Below are positions 18,734-28,106 of a stretch of 64,000 nucleotides of DNA, one piece after another (within the stretch, counting starts at the first letter, position 1; the number at the start of each line of letters is the position of its first letter). Where the stretch lies: positions 123,020 to 187,019 of the forward strand of contig DDET01000019.1 in NCBI GenBank assembly GCA_002336915.1. The letters run 5' to 3'. Origin of the DNA: Bacteroidetes bacterium UBA1947. Lineage in GTDB: Bacteria; Bacteroidota; Bacteroidia; Chitinophagales; Chitinophagaceae. The position numbers and the translations under genes were made by a program. Below the pieces are notes generated by a model. That model was not told the DNA's origin. It saw only the letters and a list, made by a program, of their open reading frames with translations, and searched no databases.

Positions 18734-20623
18734 ATGCGGCGGCTATCCATCGTCATTTGCTCTGTTTTCTTATATGTTTCTGCCTTCGCGCAGTTGCCTG
18801 CTAATGCCGTGAACCGTTTCACCCGCGCCCTGAACTACGAGGCCAAAGGCGACCGTGCAAATGCCTGCACCTCCATGGAAGAGGCCATTGCAATGTATCC
18901 TGCCTTTTCCGAAGCCTACAGCCAGCTGGGCCAGTGGTATTACGAGATGCACAAATTTGATAAGGCCGCCGACGTATTCATACGCGCATCTGCGAAATGC
19001 CCAAAGGGCAATGAGACCTTTGCCAAGCCCCTTGTAAAAAGCCTTATCTCCGCATACCGGCCTACCGATGCACTGCAGGCATGCATGCAATATGCACCTA
19101 AATACAATAATTCTGAATGGGAGATGCTGAAAGCACAGGCCAAATTTGTCTCCGAGGCCTTGTCCAACCCACTACCAGACACTCCGAAGAATATTGGCTG
19201 TCGCATCAATACGCCCGACCCCGAGATATTCCCCAGCATTGCTGCCGATACGCAAACGCTTTATTACACCCGCCGCATGAATGGCATTGACGAAGATTTC
19301 TTTTCATCCACGCCCGATAGCTGCGGCGGCTGGTTCACAGGCCGCAATATGGGCAGCCCGCCCAATACGCTCGACCAGGAATCAGGCCAGTATATTTCTG
19401 TCGATCGCCATTACCTCTTCTTCACGCGTTGCGAGAACCGCAGCGAGAATGGCTGGGAAAAAGGCGGCTGCGACCTTTTTATGGCTTATCGCGTTGCGGT
19501 CGATTCTCCATGGACTGTACCACAAACCTTCGGCGCGACTATCAATTCCCCGGGCTATGAAGGCATGCCTTGCCTTTCTGCGGACAATCGTGAACTATTT
19601 TTCGTCAGCGATCGTCCCGGTGGTTATGGCGGCCTCGATATCTGGGTTAGCCATTTCGAAAATGGTTACTGGCAGGTACCGCGCAACCTGGGGCCTTACA
19701 TAAATACAGCCGGCAACGAAACAGCGCCTTTCCTGCACCTCGACAATAATACGCTCTATTACGCCAGCACGGGCATGGCCGGCATGGGCGGTAGCGACCT
19801 CTATTATTGCCGTCGCATGAACGATAGTGTTTGGAGCAGGCCTAAGAACCTGGGCTATCCCATCAATACTTCCTGCGATGAACATAGCATTTGCGTTAGT
19901 CCTAACGGAGAGAAATGTTACCTTTCTTCCGATCGCGATAGTGTACAGGGCAATTTTGATATTTATGAAATGAAGTTACCACCCGCTTTGCGTCCCGTAC
20001 CGGTTGGCATTGTAAAAGGTTACGTGTACGACAGCCTTAATACAGATGAGCGTCTGAACATCGCCAGCATCACCGTCAAGAAGCGGAACGGCACACCTCT
20101 TTTCCATTTCATGAGCAATCGTGGCGATGGCAGCTATATGATCACATTACCTGCAGGCACCGAATACTATTGGCATGTAGACCGCGTAGGTTACAAAGCC
20201 GTCGATGATAGTTTCGCCTTCACCGACAGGGTAACGGTTACACACAACATACCCATGCTGCCCAGCGACTACATAATGCCCATCAGCGATACACTTATAT
20301 TTACCATACACTTCCCGCTCAATAGCGCAAAACTTTCTGACTCGGACAAAGCGCTCATCAGCCGCGCTATGAGTCCCTGGGCTTTCGAAAAAGGATTGGT
20401 TGTTATGGTGAATGGTTACACCGACAATACCGGCAACCCCATGCTCAATGAACAATTATCCTACTCACGCGCCAACCTGGTTGCACAGGCCCTTACCGAC
20501 ATGGGCATTGATCCCGTCAATATCCAGTCCAAAGGCTGGGGCGAGGCCAACCCCGTAGCCCCCAACGACAACGAGATCAACTGGGCAAAGAACCGGCGGG
20601 TCGAGGTCATCATCCGGCGATAA
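18734..20623 (+). CDS. OmpA-family protein with TPR, beta-propeller and CRD domains (PorE-like architecture)
   Basis: A 629-residue envelope protein. Order of parts: signal peptide (residues 1-20, ending SAFAQ), TPR-like helices at about 25-140 (FTRALNYEAKGDRANACTSM), PD40/WD40-like propeller blades at about 160-420 (LYYTRRMNGID, ELFFVSDRPGGYGGLDIW, TLYYASTGMAGMGGSDLYY), a carboxypeptidase-regulatory-like domain at about 425-500, and a C-terminal OmpA domain at about 520-629 with the peptidoglycan-binding NGYTDNTGNP and NRRVEVIIRR. This is the architecture of PorE, a T9SS-associated peptidoglycan anchor, but no lipobox Cys is present, so it may be a paralogue. The start is set by the promoter box and signal peptide; the frame is open further upstream. 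Confidence 0.88.
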   Translation: MRRLSIVICSVFLYVSAFAQLPANAVNRFTRALNYEAKGDRANACTSMEEAIAMYPAFSEAYSQLGQWYYEMHKFDKAADVFIRASAKCPKGNETFAKPLVKSLISAYRPTDALQACMQYAPKYNNSEWEMLKAQAKFVSEALSNPLPDTPKNIGCRINTPDPEIFPSIAADTQTLYYTRRMNGIDEDFFSSTPDSCGGWFTGRNMGSPPNTLDQESGQYISVDRHYLFFTRCENRSENGWEKGGCDLFMAYRVAVDSPWTVPQTFGATINSPGYEGMPCLSADNRELFFVSDRPGGYGGLDIWVSHFENGYWQVPRNLGPYINTAGNETAPFLHLDNNTLYYASTGMAGMGGSDLYYCRRMNDSVWSRPKNLGYPINTSCDEHSICVSPNGEKCYLSSDRDSVQGNFDIYEMKLPPALRPVPVGIVKGYVYDSLNTDERLNIASITVKKRNGTPLFHFMSNRGDGSYMITLPAGTEYYWHVDRVGYKAVDDSFAFTDRVTVTHNIPMLPSDYIMPISDTLIFTIHFPLNSAKLSDSDKALISRAMSPWAFEKGLVVMVNGYTDNTGNPMLNEQLSYSRANLVAQALTDMGIDPVNIQSKGWGEANPVAPNDNEINWAKNRRVEVIIRR

Positions 20624-20851
20624 AAAAAACAAGAAAACAATACCGATGGTCTCGCAGGTGCAAGTATGCAGCCAGGTCTTTGTGCATAGGGTACTTGTGG
20701 CTAACGCGTTGGGCACAACAAACCACCATATAAACAATTATGTTTTTATGTCATTTTATCCACAAAATGAGGCCGATTTCCAAGGTTGTACGAACTTTGT
20801 GATGTCTGGAAAACGCTCCCGCTGTCCGTCTGATAGCTAGCTCGCCTGGGA

Positions 20852-20884
20852 GAGCATCCTCCCTCCCTTCAAAGGGCAGGATGC
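20852..20884 (+). repeat. Imperfect hairpin AGCATCCT/AGGATGCT
   Basis: Outer arms AGCATCCT (20852-20859) and AGGATGCT (20877-20884) enclose inner arms CCCTT (20864-20868) and AAGGG (20871-20875). There is no T-run, so a terminator is not supported; it may be a repeat-element end or structured RNA. Confidence 0.6.
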
Positions 20885-20983
20885 TGATTTCGGTCCGGTA
20901 GCTACTTGGATCAAAATCGGCTGGAAGAGCTCGGGCTGAGGCTTGCGACCGAAGCTCATTCCCACCGGCATCAATACCCGGTC

Positions 20984-21022
20984 CGGGCATAAATCGGGCA
21001 TGATTCGGGCACGATCGGACAT
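20984..21022 (+). repeat. Phased array of four CGGGCAT-type heptamers
   Basis: CGGGCAT at 20984 and 20995, CGGGCAC at 21006 and CGGACAT at 21016, spaced 11, 11 and 10 bases, that is on one face of the helix. Two more units (CGGGCAT 21099-21105 and CGGACAT 21107-21113) follow after the AT-rich stretch. Confidence 0.7.
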
Positions 21023-21089
21023 CCGATATTTTGTTAAAACAATGATTATCAATGTCTTATTAAAAATAAATGTTCGATTTTTATTTTTC

Positions 21090-21105
21090 ATGCCCGGTCG
21101 GGCAT
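21090..21105 (+). repeat. Palindrome ATGCCCG-GT-CGGGCAT
   Basis: Perfect seven-base arms around a two-base centre, built from the same heptamer as the upstream array. Confidence 0.75.
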
Positions 21106-21120
21106 TCGGACATAAACCAC

Positions 21121-21165
21121 CTGTCATCCTGAGCGATAGCGAAGGAACTGACAGGACCAGTTCCT
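21121..21165 (+). repeat. TCATCCTGAGCG-type repeat with hairpin AGGAACTG/CAGTTCCT
   Basis: The segment TCATCCTGAGCGATAGCGAA resembles a word I recall as scattered between genes in many Bacteroidota genomes (from memory, not searched). It is followed by perfect arms AGGAACTG (21143-21150) and CAGTTCCT (21158-21165) around a seven-base loop. Confidence 0.5.
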
Positions 21166-21386
21166 CCCATGAGACCTGGATTCCCCTGCAAACCGGAAAA
21201 AACCAGAAATTATATTAAAATGTTACATGGCAATACAGTAAAGACTTTACAAGAAACACCACTCCAAAAACCGGAAATCACTTTCTTACCGGAAATCGGA
21301 AATTCAGCCAAATTCCCATGGCTGACAGAAATCATATTAATCGTGGTTCAGACTTTTATTATTTTGCTGCTAAATAGAAAGATCAT

Positions 21387-22766
21387 ATGGCTCGTTCGGT
21401 TACTATATTAGGTGCAGGCTTGGTTGGCTCACTACTGGCTATCATATTACGCAAGCGCGGCTACGAGGTGGCGGTCTATGAGCGCCGCCCCGATATGCGC
21501 AAGGCCGCAATAGGTGCCGGCCGCTCCATCAACCTGGCCATGAGCGCCCGTGGTTGGAAGGCCCTCGACCTCGCCGGCCTCCGGCAGGATATGGAAGCCC
21601 TTGCCATACCCATGTACGGCCGCTACCTGCACCAGGCCGATGGCACTGCTGCGTTCCAGCAGTACGGCAGGAACAACGAGGCCATCTACTCCGTAAGCCG
21701 CGGCGAGCTCAATAAAAAGCTGATGACACTGGCTGAACGCGAAGGTGTGACCATACACTTTGAGCACCGCTGCAACAATGTGGACGTGGCAACAAACACC
21801 GTCTACCTGCAGGAGCTGAATGGCACTGAAAAGACCATCCAGGCTGACCTGCTCTTTGGCGCCGACGGTGCCTTCTCCGCGCTCCGCAATAGCTATGTGC
21901 ATATGGATAGGGTAAATGCATCGCACCACTACCTGGAGCATGGCTATAAAGAACTAAGCATACCACCGCTGGCCGACGGCAGCATGCAGATGGAAAAGAA
22001 CGCGCTGCATATATGGCCGCGTAAGAACTTTATGCTGATAGCGCTGCCAAATACCGATGGCACCTTCACCTGCACACTGTTCTTCCCTTTCGAGGGCGAT
22101 CCTTCTTTTGATAAGCTGAAGACCAAAGACGATGTCATGGCCTTCTTCAAAGAGCAGTTCCCCGATGCGGTACCAATGATGCCTACACTGCTCGAGGATT
22201 TTTTTGAGAACCCCACTTCGTCACTTATTACCACGCATATACAGCCATGGCATTATAAAGACAAGAGCGCTTTGATAGGCGACGCCGCCCATGCTATAGT
22301 ACCTTTTTACGGGCAGGGCATGAATGCAGGCTTCGAGGATTGCACGGTGCTTGCAGGCCTTATGGATAAATACGGTGAGGACTGGACAACCATACTCAAC
22401 GAATACGACAACAAAAGAAAACCAAATGGCGACGCGGTAGCAAGGCTTGCATTGCTTAACTTCGTCGAGATGCGCGACAAGGTGGCCGACCCTGCCTTCC
22501 TGCAACGCAAGAAGATAGAGAAGGAACTGGGCAAGCGCTATCCCGGGCAGTTTATATCTGTTTACGAGATGGTCTCGTTCAGTCACACGCCATACAATAC
22601 TGCCATGCGCTGCATAGAGGCGCAGGACCAGTTGCTGGGGCGTATCATGAACGAAGGAGATTTTTTCAGCATGGTGGAGGACAAGGATTACAGTAAAAAA
22701 CTGGACGAGTGGATGAACAGGTACCATAAATCGGTACAACAATTAGACTTTGGCAATGAGGCTTGA
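21387..22766 (+). CDS. kmo: Kynurenine 3-monooxygenase
   Basis: A 459-residue FAD-dependent hydroxylase converting L-kynurenine to 3-hydroxykynurenine with NADPH and O2. The N-terminal FAD motif is VTILGAGLVGSLLAIILRKR, followed by AIGAGRSINLAMSARG, which is characteristic of KMO, and the second FAD motif ALIGDAAHAIVPFYGQGMNA is near residue 300. Length is normal for bacterial KMO, and C-terminal residues 380-459 correspond to the membrane-contact region of the family. It would serve tryptophan degradation or de novo NAD synthesis, but no other kynurenine-pathway gene is in the window. Its 3' end overlaps recJ. Confidence 0.92.
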   Translation: MARSVTILGAGLVGSLLAIILRKRGYEVAVYERRPDMRKAAIGAGRSINLAMSARGWKALDLAGLRQDMEALAIPMYGRYLHQADGTAAFQQYGRNNEAIYSVSRGELNKKLMTLAEREGVTIHFEHRCNNVDVATNTVYLQELNGTEKTIQADLLFGADGAFSALRNSYVHMDRVNASHHYLEHGYKELSIPPLADGSMQMEKNALHIWPRKNFMLIALPNTDGTFTCTLFFPFEGDPSFDKLKTKDDVMAFFKEQFPDAVPMMPTLLEDFFENPTSSLITTHIQPWHYKDKSALIGDAAHAIVPFYGQGMNAGFEDCTVLAGLMDKYGEDWTTILNEYDNKRKPNGDAVARLALLNFVEMRDKVADPAFLQRKKIEKELGKRYPGQFISVYEMVSFSHTPYNTAMRCIEAQDQLLGRIMNEGDFFSMVEDKDYSKKLDEWMNRYHKSVQQLDFGNEA

Positions 22767-24465
22767 TAAACGCTGGACTTTAAAACCCGCTGACGAAAAT
22801 ACGGTAACCGCGCTACAGGAAGCGCTGAAAGTAAACCCTGCCATCTGCAGGCTGCTTGCAGTGCGCGGCATTACCGACTACGATACAGCCAAAACGTTTT
22901 TTCGTCCCGACCTCTCGCAACTCCACGACCCCTTCCTGATGAAGGGAATGTATGAAGCCGTAGAGCGTATTACCGAAGCTATCGATTGGCACGAGCGCAT
23001 CATGGTCTATGGCGACTATGATGTGGACGGCACTACCTCGGTAGCTGTTGTTTATTCCTTCCTTCGTAAGCACTACGATGGCGACCTAAGTTACTACATC
23101 CCGCATCGCTACCGCGAAGGTTACGGTGTGTCAAAACAAGGCATAGACCATGCACATGCTAATGGCTACACGGTACTCATTACGCTCGACTGTGGTATCA
23201 AATCTGCCGAACTAATAGCCTATGCGCAATCGCTGGGTATAGATGTTATAGTATGCGATCACCACCTACCCGATCACAATGTGCCTCCCGCATTTGCCAT
23301 ACTCAATCCTAAACAGGAAGGCTGCGAATATCCATATAAAGAGTTGAGCGGATGCGGTATCGGTTTTAAATTGGTATCAGCCCTTGCGGAGCATTGGGAA
23401 CTACCGCAGGAAGAGGCCTATGAATACCTGGACCTTGTGGCTACCAGCATAGCTGCCGATATAGTTCCGGTAGATGGAGAGAACAGGGTACTGGCCTACT
23501 TTGGTTTGAAGAAAGCCAACACTGACCCATCGCTGTCGATAAAGACACTCAAAGAAATATCAGGGATACAGAAGAAGATGAGCATCTCCGATCTTGTATT
23601 CGTAATAGGCCCGCGTGTAAATGCTGCAGGCCGTATGGATGATGCGCGCAAAGCTGTGGACCTCTTCATAGAACGCGACCCCGAAAAAATAATGGCCCTT
23701 GCCGCCGTGCTACAGTCGGATAATACCGACCGAAAGGAAGTGGATAAGACCACTACCGAGCAGGCCCTTGCATTGATACAAGGCGATGACGTAATGATAG
23801 CCCGCAAGAGTACCGTGCTGTTCAAGGAAGACTGGCATAAGGGTGTAGTAGGCATAGTAGCCAGTCGCCTGATAGACCATTACTATCGTCCAACTATCAT
23901 ACTCACGCAAGCTAATGGCAAAGCAACCGGCTCCGCACGCTCCGTAAGCGGTTTCAATATCTACGAGGCCATACACGAGTGCCGCGACCTGCTGGAAAAT
24001 TACGGCGGGCACTTCTACGCAGCCGGCATGACGCTGGACCCAATGATGGTAAAGGAGTTCTCCCGCCGCTTTGAAGAAGTAGTAGCGGGCAGCATCACAC
24101 CCGAGCAGCTAATACCCGAAATAGAGATAGATGCCGAGATCAACTTCGCTGATATCAAGCAAGCCTTTTACAACATAGTAATGCAGTTCGAGCCCTTTGG
24201 CCCTAACAACCTGCGCCCTGTATTCCTCACCAGGAATGTAACAGACTTCAGGGGTATGTCTAAAATAGTAAAGGAGCAGCATGTCAAGTTCATGGTATCG
24301 CAGCCTAATGGAGATGTAGTAGATGGCATAGGCTTTGGCCTCGTCGAGAAATATCCATTGGTCACCAAAGGGCCGTTCGATATCGTTTACACCATCGACG
24401 AGAACGAGTTCAATGGCAACACCCGCCTGCAAATAAAAGTGCTGGATATACGGCCTGCAAAATAA
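22756..24465 (+). CDS. recJ: Single-stranded-DNA-specific exonuclease RecJ
   Basis: A 569-residue 5'-3' ssDNA exonuclease of recombination and mismatch repair. DHH-family motifs are present: VYGDYDVDGTTSVAVVYSFL (motif I), LITLDCGIKSAELI, and VCDHHLPDHNVPPAFAILNP (the DHH motif). The DHHA1 domain appears as GVVGIVASRLIDHYYRPTI and GGHFYAAGMTL, and the C-terminal OB-type domain ends at LQIKVLDIRP. I use the ATG at 22756; a TTG two codons earlier is also in frame. It overlaps the last 11 bases of the kynurenine monooxygenase gene, so translation is probably coupled. Confidence 0.95.
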   Translation: MRLDKRWTLKPADENTVTALQEALKVNPAICRLLAVRGITDYDTAKTFFRPDLSQLHDPFLMKGMYEAVERITEAIDWHERIMVYGDYDVDGTTSVAVVYSFLRKHYDGDLSYYIPHRYREGYGVSKQGIDHAHANGYTVLITLDCGIKSAELIAYAQSLGIDVIVCDHHLPDHNVPPAFAILNPKQEGCEYPYKELSGCGIGFKLVSALAEHWELPQEEAYEYLDLVATSIAADIVPVDGENRVLAYFGLKKANTDPSLSIKTLKEISGIQKKMSISDLVFVIGPRVNAAGRMDDARKAVDLFIERDPEKIMALAAVLQSDNTDRKEVDKTTTEQALALIQGDDVMIARKSTVLFKEDWHKGVVGIVASRLIDHYYRPTIILTQANGKATGSARSVSGFNIYEAIHECRDLLENYGGHFYAAGMTLDPMMVKEFSRRFEEVVAGSITPEQLIPEIEIDAEINFADIKQAFYNIVMQFEPFGPNNLRPVFLTRNVTDFRGMSKIVKEQHVKFMVSQPNGDVVDGIGFGLVEKYPLVTKGPFDIVYTIDENEFNGNTRLQIKVLDIRPAK

Positions 24466-24468
24466 CAA

Positions 24469-24496
24469 AACGCCGCTCCATGGATGAAGCGGCGTT
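24469..24496 (-). terminator. Terminator of the efflux operon
   Basis: Arms AACGCCGCT (24469-24477) and AGCGGCGTT (24488-24496). Read on the minus strand the hairpin is followed by a T-rich run, so it mainly serves the RND operon, in the short gap between convergent genes; the plus-strand side is poor in T. Confidence 0.75.
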
Positions 24497-24534
24497 ACAC
24501 TCTGTTGTTCTTATTCCAATCTATCTATCTTAAA

Positions 24535-27500
24535 CTATTGTTCCGGCTTTATTTCTTTTGATGCGTACACTTCGTGTTCAGGTTGCTTACCTCTTTTGCG
24601 GGCTATCCATGCTTTAAGCCTGAAGCTTAGTAAGCACATTACCGGCACTACTATCAGCGTAAGGAAGGTTGCGAAGCTGAGACCGAATATCATGGTCCAT
24701 GCCAGTGGCGACCAGAAGGCTGTACTGTCACCGCCAAAGAAGATATGTGGGTTCAGGTGGCGCAGCAGTTCGTAAAAGTCTATGTTCAGGCCAACGGCCA
24801 GTGGTATGAGGCCCAGTATCGCTGCCATGGCGGTAAGCAGTACGGGTGTCATACGGGTGCGGCCCGCTTCTACAAGCGCGTCGTACACGCTCATGCCTTC
24901 TTTGAGCATCATATCCATGAACTCAACCAGTAGTATACCATTCCGGACGACTATACCGCAGAGCGCTACTATACCGATACCACTCATTACCATCGAGAAA
25001 GTGTTGCCAAATATTGCATAGCCTAAAAGCACACCTATTATACTGAACAACACCTCGCTCATAATGATAACTGTACGGCTCAGCGAATTGAACTGCAACA
25101 CCAGTATCATGAATATCAGGCCTATTGAGGTAAGCATAGCCCCACCAAGGAATGAACCTGTTTCTGCCTGGTCCTGCTGCTGGCCGCTCATCTTTATGGT
25201 AACCCCTGATGGTGCGTGGAAGTTGTTTATCTCTTTTTGCACTGCGGCCACTACATCATTATCATTAAAGCCTGTTATTACGTTTGAAGACAGGGAAATA
25301 ATACGCTTCTCGTCCTTGCGCTTAATGCCGCCATATGTAATGCCATAATTAACATCGGCAAAAGCGCTCACAGGTACCTGCCTGATGATGCCACCCAGGC
25401 CCATATCGCGATAAACGATAGGCATATTGCGCACCGCATCTATATCGCCACGCTGCTGCTGCTGCAGGCGCAGGTTGATAGGATAATCATCATTCGCATC
25501 ACGGAAGCGTGATATTTCCTTACCGAATACCGCAGTACGCAAATTGCCTGCTATTGTATAGGTAGATATACCTTCCGAGTTCATGCGCGCCCGGTCGAGG
25601 CTAAAGACTATCTCAGGTTTGTTTGCCTGGAAATCAGTGCGTAGCTCTTCAACACCCGCCACTTGCTTCTTGTCAAGATATTTCTTCAGTTTTTCAGAAG
25701 TTGCTACAAGGGTGTCCAGATCATCACCCACTATTTCAATAACAACGGGCTTAGGCAATGGCGGACCGCCCTGCTCTTTATCAACTGTAACCTCAGCACC
25801 CGGGACGCCCTTCACCGCCTGGCGTATCTTCTCCATGTAGGCGGTACTTGATATTCCATGACGCTCAGCGTATTCAACATATGCAACGGTTATCTTTCCT
25901 TTATTAGGGAAGTCACCTATCTCATTGCTGGTCGGGTCAACCGCGCCTACTGTAACATTGGAGATAACAGATTTCACTATCGGGTTCAGCTTATGCGTGG
26001 TAGGATCATTGCCTAAAGCCTTGTTTACTTTTATCTCAAGGTCCTGCAGCACTTCATTGGTGCGTGCCTGGTCTGTACCTACAGGCATATTGAGATATAC
26101 ATAGGTAAAATTTGGTTCGCCTGAAGGGAAGAACACAAAAGGAGGATTGCGTAAGCCGTAACCTACAATGGAAACTACAAACAACACTGCAGTAGAGATC
26201 ATTACCAGCCATGGCCTGTGCAGCGCACGTTTCAGCCATTTTGTATACCATTCCCTGAATGCAGGCCATGCCCTGTCCTGGAAAGCGTGGATCCATTTCT
26301 CAAAAACGAACTTCTCTAACAGGATAAAGACATAGACGAATATCAGGAAGTTACCCATGGCCCATGAGCTGCTGATATAGCAGAGCAAGGCAAGCGCACC
26401 GAAAATGATCATTAAAATGCGGTCTCGTTTATTGAAACGGGGCTTTTCCTTGTGCTCACCTTTCACTTCGGGCTTCATGAAGCTAACCGCGAAAACAGGA
26501 TTAATGAGGTATGCCACTATCAGCGAGGCAAGAAGGGTAATGATGAGCGTGATGGGCAGGAAGAACATGAATGAACCGATCACACCTTTCCAGAACGCCA
26601 GGGGTATAAAGGGCATCAATGTAGTAGCCGTACCTGAAAGTACCGGCAGGAACACCTCGCCCGCTGCGTACTTGGCAGCCTGGGCAATAGGCACTTTACC
26701 ATTATCAAAAATGCGGTGGGTATTCTCTATGACCACTATCGCATCATCTACCACTATACCGAGGGCCAGCAGGAATGAGAACAGCACGATCATATTGAGT
26801 GTAAAGCCCAGTGTAGGCATGACGAGGAATGCTATGGCGCAAGACAATGGCACGGACATGGCCACGAACAAGGCATTGGTAACGCCCATGAAGAACATGA
26901 GGATTATTGTAACCAGTATGAAGCCGATGATAATGGTATTGATCAGATCATGCAGGGTATTTCTTGTTGTTTGCGACTGATCGCCTGTGATCACTATATC
27001 GAGGTCTTTGGGCAATTCATTTGCCCTCATGTCCTTTATAAGAGCCTGTATCTTGTCGGATGCGTCAATGAGGTTCTGGCCTTTGGCTTTAATTACGTTC
27101 AGCGTTATTACGTTACTACCGTTGAGGCGGGCAAAGCTCTTCTGCTCTTCAAAATCGTCCTTCACCTCGGCAATGTCCTTTATATAGATGGCTTTGCCTT
27201 GCTGGTTGCGCACTATTACGTCACCCATCTGGGCGGCGGTCTTGAATTCGTTGCGGATACTGAGTATGCGCTTCTGGCCGTTCATAGCTACCTCGCCGGC
27301 TGTGAGTGAAAGGTTCTCTCCACTTATAGAACGCTCGATATCATCGAAAGTGAGACCGGCCGCCTGCATCTTATACAGGTCGACATTGATCTGGATCTCG
27401 CGATCCAAAGCGCCCACCATATCTACACGTTTTATTTCCTTAAGCTCTTCTATATTATCCTTAACCTTATCCGCATATTTCTTCAGCCTGTTCAGATCGT

Positions 27501-27963
27501 AGTTGCCGGAGATGTTTACATACAGTATGGGGAACTCGGTAAGGTCTATGTCCTTTACCTCGGGTTGGTTAGGCAAATTCTTCGGAAGGTCCTGTTTGGC
27601 CTTATCCACCGCATCCTTTACATCTATCTTGGCCTTATCAACTTTAACATCGGTATTAAATTCAATGATGACAACCGAATAATCCTGGAAAGAATTACTG
27701 GTCACTTTCTTTACCCCAGTGAGGTTCTTCACCTGCTTTTCAATAGGCTTTGTAACCAGGTTCTCCATATTCTCGGGAGAGGTGCCGGGATATACCGTCT
27801 GTACAATTATTTGCGGAAATTTTATTTCCGGGAATTGTTCTTTGGGCAGGCTGTTATAGGTCATCAAACCCGCAAGGGTAATGAGGACGGTAATTATATA
27901 CACGGCTGTGCGATTATTGATTGCCCAGCTCGATGGTTTAAACTCTTTAAATACGTCTTTCAT
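24535..27963 (-). CDS. RND family efflux transporter permease (AcrB-like)
   Basis: A 1142-residue inner-membrane proton antiporter. I start at MKDVFKEFKPSSWAINNRT, directly before the first membrane helix; 21 further residues upstream are unlikely. The first helix is followed by the periplasmic porter start (PKEQFPEIKFPQIIVQTVYP). The proton-relay aspartates of TM4 are visible in GIVVDDAIVVIENTHR, and the second half repeats the fold (GIVALCGIVVRNGILLVEFMD). The subclass is not clear: it has features of both HAE and metal families but lacks an obvious metal-site signature. It is the last gene of tetR-tolC-adaptor-permease, and the 143-base gap before it holds no obvious terminator. Confidence 0.93.
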   Translation of the reverse strand: MKDVFKEFKPSSWAINNRTAVYIITVLITLAGLMTYNSLPKEQFPEIKFPQIIVQTVYPGTSPENMENLVTKPIEKQVKNLTGVKKVTSNSFQDYSVVIIEFNTDVKVDKAKIDVKDAVDKAKQDLPKNLPNQPEVKDIDLTEFPILYVNISGNYDLNRLKKYADKVKDNIEELKEIKRVDMVGALDREIQINVDLYKMQAAGLTFDDIERSISGENLSLTAGEVAMNGQKRILSIRNEFKTAAQMGDVIVRNQQGKAIYIKDIAEVKDDFEEQKSFARLNGSNVITLNVIKAKGQNLIDASDKIQALIKDMRANELPKDLDIVITGDQSQTTRNTLHDLINTIIIGFILVTIILMFFMGVTNALFVAMSVPLSCAIAFLVMPTLGFTLNMIVLFSFLLALGIVVDDAIVVIENTHRIFDNGKVPIAQAAKYAAGEVFLPVLSGTATTLMPFIPLAFWKGVIGSFMFFLPITLIITLLASLIVAYLINPVFAVSFMKPEVKGEHKEKPRFNKRDRILMIIFGALALLCYISSSWAMGNFLIFVYVFILLEKFVFEKWIHAFQDRAWPAFREWYTKWLKRALHRPWLVMISTAVLFVVSIVGYGLRNPPFVFFPSGEPNFTYVYLNMPVGTDQARTNEVLQDLEIKVNKALGNDPTTHKLNPIVKSVISNVTVGAVDPTSNEIGDFPNKGKITVAYVEYAERHGISSTAYMEKIRQAVKGVPGAEVTVDKEQGGPPLPKPVVIEIVGDDLDTLVATSEKLKKYLDKKQVAGVEELRTDFQANKPEIVFSLDRARMNSEGISTYTIAGNLRTAVFGKEISRFRDANDDYPINLRLQQQQRGDIDAVRNMPIVYRDMGLGGIIRQVPVSAFADVNYGITYGGIKRKDEKRIISLSSNVITGFNDNDVVAAVQKEINNFHAPSGVTIKMSGQQQDQAETGSFLGGAMLTSIGLIFMILVLQFNSLSRTVIIMSEVLFSIIGVLLGYAIFGNTFSMVMSGIGIVALCGIVVRNGILLVEFMDMMLKEGMSVYDALVEAGRTRMTPVLLTAMAAILGLIPLAVGLNIDFYELLRHLNPHIFFGGDSTAFWSPLAWTMIFGLSFATFLTLIVVPVMCLLSFRLKAWIARKRGKQPEHEVYASKEIKPEQ

Positions 27964-28106
27964 CTGAAAGTTTTTTGTCTTTATTATTTGCCAGATGGAA
28001 CTCCCGGGACTAAACGATCTAGTCAACCAACAATCCCAATTACTCTAAAGCTTTAAATCCAAGCACATCAGTTCGGTCCATCCGAAATCTTTTGGTGAAT
28101 TATCTT

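Larger units (their letters stand above)
20624..21386. other. Gene-free gap with hairpins, a phased repeat array and an AT-rich core
   Basis: About 760 bases between two plus-strand genes with no convincing coding region. It holds a strong hairpin at 20852-20884, a phased CGGGCAT array at 20984-21022, an AT-rich stretch at 21023-21089, a palindrome plus two further array units at 21090-21113, a hairpin within a TCATCCTGAGCG-type repeat at 21121-21165, and two CCGGAAATC copies at 21271-21297. The last part must contain the promoter of the kynurenine monooxygenase gene; a near-consensus box TTATTTTG is at 21359-21366. No transposase or target-site duplication was seen. Confidence 0.6.

Noticed and set aside
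20984..21113. CRISPR-like array
   Set aside because: The units are only seven bases with 3-4 base gaps, there are no unique spacers and no cas genes.
20751..21127. Two minus-strand frames of 79 and 96 codons in the repeat-filled gap
   Set aside because: They run through hairpins and the heptamer array, share no family pattern, and appear to be chance frames in non-coding repeats.
21220..21411. A possible 63-residue membrane peptide ending inside the kynurenine monooxygenase gene
   Set aside because: It has one hydrophobic stretch, but it overlaps the likely promoter and the next start, and its two PEI segments come from a DNA repeat; support is too weak.
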